The notes below the pieces were generated by a model. The model was not told the DNA's origin, made no database searches, and saw only the letters and a program-made list of their open reading frames with translations. The position numbers and the translations under genes are program-made. A stretch of 64,000 nt of DNA from Paralithodes platypus (lineage: Eukaryota > Arthropoda > Malacostraca > Decapoda > Lithodidae): contig CM064495.1 in NCBI GenBank assembly GCA_032716605.1, positions 42,942,896-43,006,895 on the forward strand. Direction: 5' to 3'. Numbering within the stretch: the stretch's first letter is position 1; each line of letters opens with the position of its first letter. Positions 57,885 to 64,000 of the stretch are shown here, one piece after another.

Positions 57885-58074
57885 GTAGCTGTGTTATCCT
57901 GGCGACTAGTAACGGCGGGGTATAGTTCCCAGTTGGATGTGGGGGCTCAGCGTGCCTCCCTAGCCCTCGCCTTCAGGATGTGGTCTGAGGTCATCCCCCC
58001 GGTGTTCCTGGAGGACACCTTCACTGACCCCGGGGGATCCGCCGTCGTAGACATCAGCATCGGCTTCGGCAAGA
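57885..58074 (+). CDS. Mmp: Matrix metalloproteinase exon 6 (N-terminal half of the catalytic domain)
   Basis: Bounded by TTCTCCAG|GTA and AAGA|GTAAGT, 190 nt, phase 0 in and phase 1 out (residues 402-464). It encodes VLSWRLV, the first beta strand (typical LTWRI), then AFRMWSEVIPPVF, the hallmark first helix and strand of the MMP catalytic domain, and VVDISIGFGK, matching the usual ADIxIxF strand. The next exon should carry the structural zinc and calcium loops and then HExxHxxGxxH. I found no such sequence in the remaining 5.9 kb, so the gene continues beyond the window. Whether hemopexin repeats follow is unknown. Confidence 0.92.
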
Positions 58075-58138
58075 GTAAGTAAGGGCTTATGAACCTTTCT
58101 TCCATTTTTGTTTTCTAGCTATCATTACTCTTCATAAA

Positions 58139-58212
58139 AATAGGAAAAGTAGAATGTAGATACGAGGTGCCGTTGTAAAGGCTTATCCCTCAATACCTTC
58201 ACCTGACCTGTT
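58139..58212 (-). repeat. CGGCACCTCGTA repeat family copy
   Basis: On the minus strand: CAGGTCAGGTGAAGGTATTG, GGGATAAGCCTTTACAACGG, CTCGTATCTACATTCTAC. Confidence 0.75.
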
Positions 58213-58214
58213 CG

Positions 58215-58447
58215 GTTTTATTCTTTGGAAGGAGCCGTGGAAGTGAGTACATTCCACTGAGGTCCTTCCTAAGCTGACTAAAATGATTTAGTTGAAGGGG
58301 TAAAATATAGGAAGAGTCTGTAGGAATTATAAGGGTGAAGACTATCTCAATTAACACTTTGACTTTCATATACCCTTTCCAATCTGAATAAAATCGTCTA
58401 ATAATAAAAAAAAAAAAAAAAACGTCATCCCATCTTATAAGGGTTAA
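58215..58447. mobile_element. TTAA MITE, left end eroded
   Basis: The core TTTGACTTTCATATACCC and CAATCTGAATAAAATCGTCT is close to 2262-2302, and it ends AAGGG-TTAA at 58444-58447. The left terminus is unclear. Confidence 0.65.
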
Positions 58448-58584
58448 TCATCAGGCTAATTTCCGATAGCAATACGAAAGATCCCAGAAAGGTTAAGGGC
58501 AAAAGGAAGACTAGTGAGAAATTATCAACAACGCTCTCGTGTGTTATCCTCTTTACTCACGACCTGCTCTCATAAAGTTTGAAG

Positions 58585-58815
58585 TTAAGGGGAGATTTCC
58601 ACTTCAGGGAGTTTTTTCTTGATCCCTTTCTCCCTCATGTTTAGCCCCATTGCTTTTGAGATTTTAAGACGTTCGCCCCATTAGTTTGGCGATTTTAATC
58701 ACTTTTGCCCCATTTCTGTAAATTTTAAGACCTTTCGTGCCATTTAGGTGTCTATTTTTTCCTGGCGAGCGATAGCGAGCCTGTACTTTAAGAGCAACCG
58801 GCCTTTGGCGTTTTT
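58585..58815. mobile_element. TTAA foldback element, left half
   Basis: TTAA-GGGGAGATTTCC, CCCTCATGTTTAGCCCCATT, GATTTTAAGACGTTCGCCCC and TCCTGGCGAGCGATAGCGAG. It breaks off at GGCCTTTGGCG, in the hairpin. Confidence 0.75.
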
Positions 58816-59641
58816 TCTCTTACTATTTTGAGGCTCTTTTGCATTGGAATCGGAAACTAGATCGAAGGTAGATTATGTTGGGCAGTTTAATTTTCACATA
58901 AGTTAAATTTTGAAGCTGCCAGACTACAATTGCCCATAAAAATTGACGGAAAAATCGCTTATGTGACACCTGCTTTACAGATTCAAATGGATGCCTAGCA
59001 ATTATAGCTTATGATCGTACCGGTGCTACTTTCTAATTACTTCCTGACCCAACACACTCATAGATATTGAAGATGATAGTATAAACTTAATTAGATGATA
59101 AATACACACGTATACTGTATAATATAATTAATGCAAACACAAAGAAAACATGCAAATTAATTCTACGAAGATAGTATGGGCAAAATAATTACTTAGTTGG
59201 GAGAAAAGATGAATTTGAGTCCCTACTACCTATCAGGTGAACATAGACAAGGCCAAGGGGAAATACCTTGAATATTAAACACCATATGAGGAGGAGCACT
59301 TTATTGACAACGTTTCGCAGATAGGGAAAATACCTTGTCCAACAGATAGGGTCTGCTGGGGGCCAAGTTTACTCCCTTACAAAATATGTTTCCGATTTCT
59401 AGTTATATGTCAATATTTGGGCGTTTTTATCACAAAACCAGAGTTAGATTTCTTATGGATTTATACTAATAAGATTCTACGACTGTAAGTTTAAAATAAG
59501 GCAAGAGTGATATGTTCAATACATATATGTAAATTACTAGTCTATAGTCTACTGTCACACACACAAACACACATACACACACACACACATATATACAGTA
59601 TATATATGTGTGTGTGTGTGTATATGTGTGTGTGTCTGTAT

Positions 59642-59682
<41 letters not shown>

Positions 59683-60140
59683 TGTATGTACTACGCAGGT
59701 AATGTCCTTGCCGTACATGACGTCCTTGCACTAGGTGACCGCTAGTGAAGGATAGAGAGGGGGTATATATATGAGGTCAGCAATATACCTGCTGACCATG
59801 GTAATATACTGTATATTACCTGTGTAGCAAACTCCCACACTTCTGCTGTACCCATCACTGGCATCACATCATCATCAGCCACCTACTTATATCGGCCTAA
59901 TAAGTGATGTCTCGGCACCAAGTATATTTTGATCCATAATTGGTATCAGCAATATATAAACTTGATTTATTTAATTTGAGTGGGATGTACAAACCTATGC
60001 CGACCCTCTACCACCTTATTCAACATCTGACAGACATTAATACATCACAGAACGAGCCAAACGTAAGGACGGCTAAGATATGACTTATTAGCGTCACCGT
60101 ACACTTGCTGGAATATATCACTCCATAATGCCAAGTATCT
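58816..60140. other. Non-coding sequence with a GT/CA microsatellite
   Basis: 59553-59695 is a compound CA/TA/GT microsatellite. 59272-59323 shares CACCATATGAGGAGGAGCAC with 11637. No exon recognised. Confidence 0.5.
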
Positions 60141-60144
60141 TTTA

Positions 60145-60297
60145 TTAGGGGGAGATGGGCGTAATTATTTGCTCATTTATGGATCTGTTTATGTTTTGTT
60201 TTTTTAGTTTCCCCCCTAGACCTCAATCAAGCTTTAACAAAATATACACCCGCGACACTCCTTCAAGATAAATTTGTACATTTTTCGAAATTAAAAT
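60145..60297. mobile_element. TTAA foldback element fragment
   Basis: TTAGGGGGAGATGGGCG at the left, CCTAGACCTCAATCAAGCTT and TTGTACATTTTTCGAAATTA at the right; about half the family length, with a mutated TTAG flank. A CT-rich stretch follows to about 60440. Confidence 0.65.
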
Positions 60298-60721
60298 GTC
60301 TTCATCGTCTTCCCTTATTCCTTTTACATCATCTCCTCTTCCTTCTATGTGTTTTATCTCCTTTATCTTAATTGCTTCCTCTTCCTCACCTACTAGCCCT
60401 CCTCCTCTTCCCCCCCCCCCCCTCCTCCCCCCTCTCTGTTGCAATGCCCATGTGGAGTCCATTTGTCATTATCGTGCATCTGTTTCAACACACACACACA
60501 CACACTCTCACCTTTACCTTATAAGCATACGCCATTATATTTAACTCTCCTGAAATATTGTAATGATTCCTTTTATTACCGAATTTGCAATTTTGGAAGG
60601 TGGCGCACAAAAACAAAAGTACTACTAAATTAAAATATAACTAATTTTGAAGACCTTACTTGACTCAACTTTCTATATAGAGATGTTGAAATTATACTTT
60701 TTCTATCAGATGAAGATGTTA

Positions 60722-60792
60722 GAAAGTAGCTACGAGGTGCCGTTGTAAAGGCTTATCCCTCAATACCTTCACCTGACCTGACCTGACCTATT
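60722..60792 (-). repeat. CGGCACCTCGTA repeat family copy
   Basis: On the minus strand: five-base AGGTC repeats, then AGGTGAAGGTATTGAGGGAT, AAGCCTTTACAACGGCACC and TCGTAGCTACTTTCTAAC. Confidence 0.75.
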
Positions 60793-61550
60793 TTACTGCC
60801 ATCTGATAATTTCTTTAATTTTCGGAGATTTAACAAAAACAAAACACTTAATATTGCCTCCATTAATATACGTTAGTGAAACCATACAGTATGTGGTAGA
60901 AAATAATATAAATGTTCAACGTTATACATACACTGAGCGACAATTGAAAACCACAAACCAAAGACAAAAGGTTGCAGCCACTAATAAATTAAATATTAAT
61001 ACAAAATAAAGCATTGTGATGAGCAAATAAATACAACCAAATGAAGAGTAGTTACAGATACATAAAACAGAGTAGGAGTGTTAGTAATGGTGTTGATGAG
61101 GTAAAGTAAGCCCTTGATAACGGCTCCCCCTCCTCTGAACACCTGGCTCTACATATTATCACCACCAGGGGGCCGGGCCGAGAGTGCTTCCTCATGCCAC
61201 ATACATCTCGGCCCATTTACCTTATCAAACCCAAGAAGCTATGGGGTGAAAAAGGCTAGCATGCAGACTTTACCCCCCATCCCCCACCCATCTTCCCTTC
61301 CTCCCTCCTCCACACCACACCACACAGACAACTCACAGACACATATACCTCTCTCTCTCTTTCTCTCTACCTCAATACTTCAGAATAGACGAGGAAACAA
61401 TATGGCAGACAAGAGGTAACAACATGGCGGTTGGGTAAGGAGGTGAACAATATGGCAGACAAGAGGCAACCATATGGCGGTACATCAAAAGGGTGGTGTT
61501 ATCATGGTGGTAATGGTTCACTTCACCAGCCATGTTCACCACTTACCGGA
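60793..61550. other. Non-coding sequence with a short duplication
   Basis: ACAATATGGCAGACAAGAGG occurs at 61398 and 61448, followed each time by TAACAACATGGCGGT or a close variant. Otherwise pyrimidine-rich sequence near 61280-61370. No exon seen. Confidence 0.5.
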
Positions 61551-61726
61551 AGCCATATGTATATCATCAGTAATCTATAAAGTATATATATACAGTATAT
61601 ATATATATATATATACCGGTATATATAATTATATACAAATACATATATATATATATTTTTTTTTCTCCAATTAATTTCACCACACCACCAAACTCCTCCA
61701 ATGAAATTAATGAAAGCATAAATGTG

Positions 61727-61800
61727 ATCCACCGGTATTCAAACCTGGGTTATCACACATTTGTTGACACCTTAACCATTACACCATCAAGACGGTTAGT
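61727..61800 (-). mobile_element. tRNA-derived SINE head, GATCACA subfamily
   Basis: On the minus strand: CCGTCTTGATGGTGTAATGG, TTAAGGTG, and a mutated B box GGTTTGAATACCGG then TGGATCACAT. Confidence 0.68.
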
Positions 61801-61892
61801 TAGTGCAGTCTGTACAGTACATAAGACACAACCGTTTCTCATCTTACTGAATCCCTACACAGTGTATACCACCTCCTTTACGTAGGGCACGT

Positions 61893-62168
61893 GGTACCCG
61901 TCTTGCAACTCAATCCCACCCCTACTCTGTGCAACTCTCCAACCCAAGAGTGAAACGTTACTCTCAAACTTTCTTCTACTCAACAGCTGAGCTCTGGAAC
62001 GCTCTCCCAGAATCAGTCTTTCCCTCTTCCTATGACTTAAATTGTTTCAAACTCCGTGTGCCCACGCATTTTGGCTCGAACGTCCCTTGATTTTGGCCCT
62101 GTCACTCTTTCAACTATGGGGGAGGCACTCGCTATAAGCAGTTCTGCCTTTTGCCTCCCTCAATCACA
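61893..62168 (+). mobile_element. 5'-truncated LINE 3' end
   Basis: Encodes AELWNALPES, FPSSYDLNCFKLRVP and a stop, then the same 3' UTR as 23760-23876. Followed by a TA-rich tail. Confidence 0.8.
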
Positions 62169-62282
62169 TAGAACAAAAAATATATATATACAGTATCATA
62201 TTGATCCGATGGCCTACTGTACATGTTATTTGTATTGATACCTATAATAGTGCACTCACTTTTGACCTTAACCTGCACTGGG

Positions 62283-62342
62283 GCACTTTGTCGACAGCAT
62301 TTTGAAAATCTAAGTACAGGATGTCTATGGTTCTTGTCAAAT
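62283..62342 (-). pseudogene. LINE reverse-transcriptase fragment
   Basis: The minus strand encodes TIDILYLDFQNAVDKVP, the LDFxKAFDxVP motif of a LINE reverse transcriptase with two changed residues. Only about 20 residues are recognisable. Confidence 0.75.
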
Positions 62343-62402
62343 AGAAACTTATTCTACATACTAGTAAATACTTCTATCATACTCACTCATCATTTCATGG
62401 AA

Positions 62403-62500
62403 GAGGAGAGAGTTACATGGAGTTACACAGAGTTACATAGCCACATACTACACAGACCTTGCGGTCCCTACTAGGTAGTCCGGACTTAATGCTATAATAG
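62403..62500. repeat. Half of the long-armed foldback (as at 2064-2135)
   Basis: GAGAGTTACATGGAGTTACA, then CACAGACCTTGCGGTCCCTA and CTAGGTAGTCCGGACTTAAT match the left arm of the foldback in the 1-2700 region. Confidence 0.75.
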
Positions 62501-62532
62501 AATTTGCTACAAGTGGAAAGCAAGGATAGCAA

Positions 62533-62565
<33 letters not shown>

Positions 62566-62946
62566 ATGCTTCATCCACCATGTCCCGGTGACTATATAAA
62601 AGTCCTATATTTGCTCAACCTGTGGGTGGGTTGGAAGAAGTGTTCAGCGGTGCTAATTTAGCTCCCTTACCGCTAGTTGAAGAAATATTTACATCGATCT
62701 AGCGGCATTTTTTTACATCTTGTGACATGATTTCTAGATGCAATTTTGATATTTTAGCCAATTTAATGTTATATTCTAGAGATTTTGACCATTTTAGGGA
62801 TGCTCCACAGTTCTAGCTAGGGACATTCTAGTGAGCTTTGAGGACTAATTTAGCAGTATATTTTTGTCTTACTATGGTAACCCTGGAAGTGTGACTAGAC
62901 AAGGACAGATGAGACAAACGATATTCAAGAGTCATTTGATCAAACG

Positions 62947-62987
<41 letters not shown>

Positions 62988-64000
62988 AAAGGTAAGTATG
63001 AAATAATGGTGTTCTTGAATTGGACTACATGTGTCCTCAATGATCTAATAATTAATGGGAAATGAACACGTACACTTCAATACTGTCATGGCTCCTTGAC
63101 GATGTTGAAGAACGAATATCGAGTCTTAATTAGAGATTCATATGCCCTTGCTTGTTGTCCCCAGATTGGTGGAGGTCGATAGAGATTGTTTACACCTGTG
63201 TATCGGCTTTCTCCATATATACTATGCTACCAGACTAGATATAGTTAGGTACCGAGATTGTTTGCAAGTAAACCAGGATTTGTTTTAATTAAATTTCGAT
63301 CATTATTATTGAGATCTGTGGATGACAGCTTTAGGAAAGCATGGTGTACACTACTTAGGATGGTAACTGGAGTAGAAAATATCAAGTGTTGACGTAATTA
63401 TATTGTTATGCTTTAAATCGCAGGGAGAGCTGTTTTCCTTCACACAAGCACCCCAGAGTACCAGAGAGACTAGAAGTCTTATAATCTCAGTAGGAATACG
63501 AGAGAGGTACCAACAAGGGATGATGGCCCACCAGGTACCTAAGAATTTGACCCTAGTCAAGAGTGGCCCAAGAAGCTATCACTTCCCTAACATCAACATG
63601 CACCTGGGACACTCACCTCATGAACTACATACACTAGCAATATAGCTAACTACATCTTAAACCATCAACGCTAAGCCAGGCAAGCTCACCACTACTAAGA
63701 ACCCTGAACAACTATCCCATAATAGTAGGACCTCCGGTAAACTGCAATACCAGCACGCCCTATCATAAACTGGCTACCACAAACTGTGAATAAGCAAGTC
63801 CTGCCATAAGGAGGCAAACACAGAGCTGTTAATCAACTCGTCCAGCAAATAACTGGCACTGCTTAAATTGCACCTCTTCTTATGCCGGCAGTTGTTTCTG
63901 CCAGTGTTGAGTACAGTACGTTCCATGGGAGAGCCAAACCGAAAAGGACTACGTAACTGAGCGGCTCTTCGAGCTAGTACCTAATGTAATGTTAAGAACG
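62501..64000. other. Non-coding sequence to the window end
   Basis: GA and CT microsatellites at 62535-62565 and 62948-62985. A donor-like AAAG|GTAAGTATG follows the CT tract at about 62990 but no coding exon precedes it. No HExxH-encoding exon was found. Confidence 0.45.

Noticed and set aside
60223..60544. Open frames on both strands in CT-rich sequence
   Set aside because: Compositional, next to a TTAA element fragment; no domain.
62985..63000. Strong splice donor consensus AAAG|GTAAGTATG
   Set aside because: Preceded by a CT microsatellite, with no exon attached.
63403..63645. 80-codon frame near the window end, tested as the missing MMP zinc exon
   Set aside because: No HExxH or calcium/zinc-loop residues and no fit to a phase-1 acceptor continuation.

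Overview
This is AT-rich, repeat-dense nuclear DNA from an animal, most likely a decapod crustacean. That is inferred from a tRNA-Val-like SINE whose body carries a TAAATAGGTACCTGG motif I associate with decapod genomes, from CR1-type LINEs with short-repeat 3' tails, from very heavy microsatellite content and from GT-AG introns. I see no bacterial-style genes, operons, CRISPR arrays or rRNA.

The only host gene I can support is on the + strand, in at least six exons between 48301 and 58074. It encodes the N-terminal part of a matrix metalloproteinase (MMP): signal peptide, prodomain with the cysteine switch PRCGNPD, two furin-type basic sites, and the start of the catalytic domain. The exon with the zinc-binding HExxH motif is not visible and should lie beyond the window. 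Its introns are full of mobile elements. Intron 3 is almost entirely one TTAA-flanked foldback element whose 3' TTAA supplies the A of the AG acceptor. Intron 4 holds what looks like a decayed duplicate of the exon 3/intron 3/exon 4 junction region.

Layout. 1-12735 is one copy of a large block and 12736-~22760 is a second copy; a third begins just before a 100-N gap (22868-22967). Copy 2 matches well to about 14.1 kb and then fills with small insertions and homopolymer expansions, which looks like unpolished long-read sequence at a contig end. Copy 1 carries a near full-length CR1 LINE (2886-7376) that copy 2 lacks, giving an empty site. The block is otherwise built of nested inverted repeats: hairpin MITEs, long foldback arms, a TTAA-flanked MITE and a 1.1 kb long-TIR element. 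22968-48300 is intergenic, with short TTAA foldbacks, tRNA-derived SINEs, minisatellites, LINE 3' ends and a second truncated LINE on the minus strand (36156-39055). 58075-64000 is presumably MMP intron plus repeats.

The recurring theme is TTAA-targeting elements: at least two non-autonomous groups, one with CCCCTT ends and one with GGGGAG/GGGAGC ends and a conserved internal hairpin, present in about 20 copies with no transposase gene in the window. No complete new protein system was found. The most unusual points are the intron made of a TTAA element, the intragenic duplicate, a 15-copy 31-bp minisatellite inside a TTAA element, and the tandem copies that differ by a LINE.
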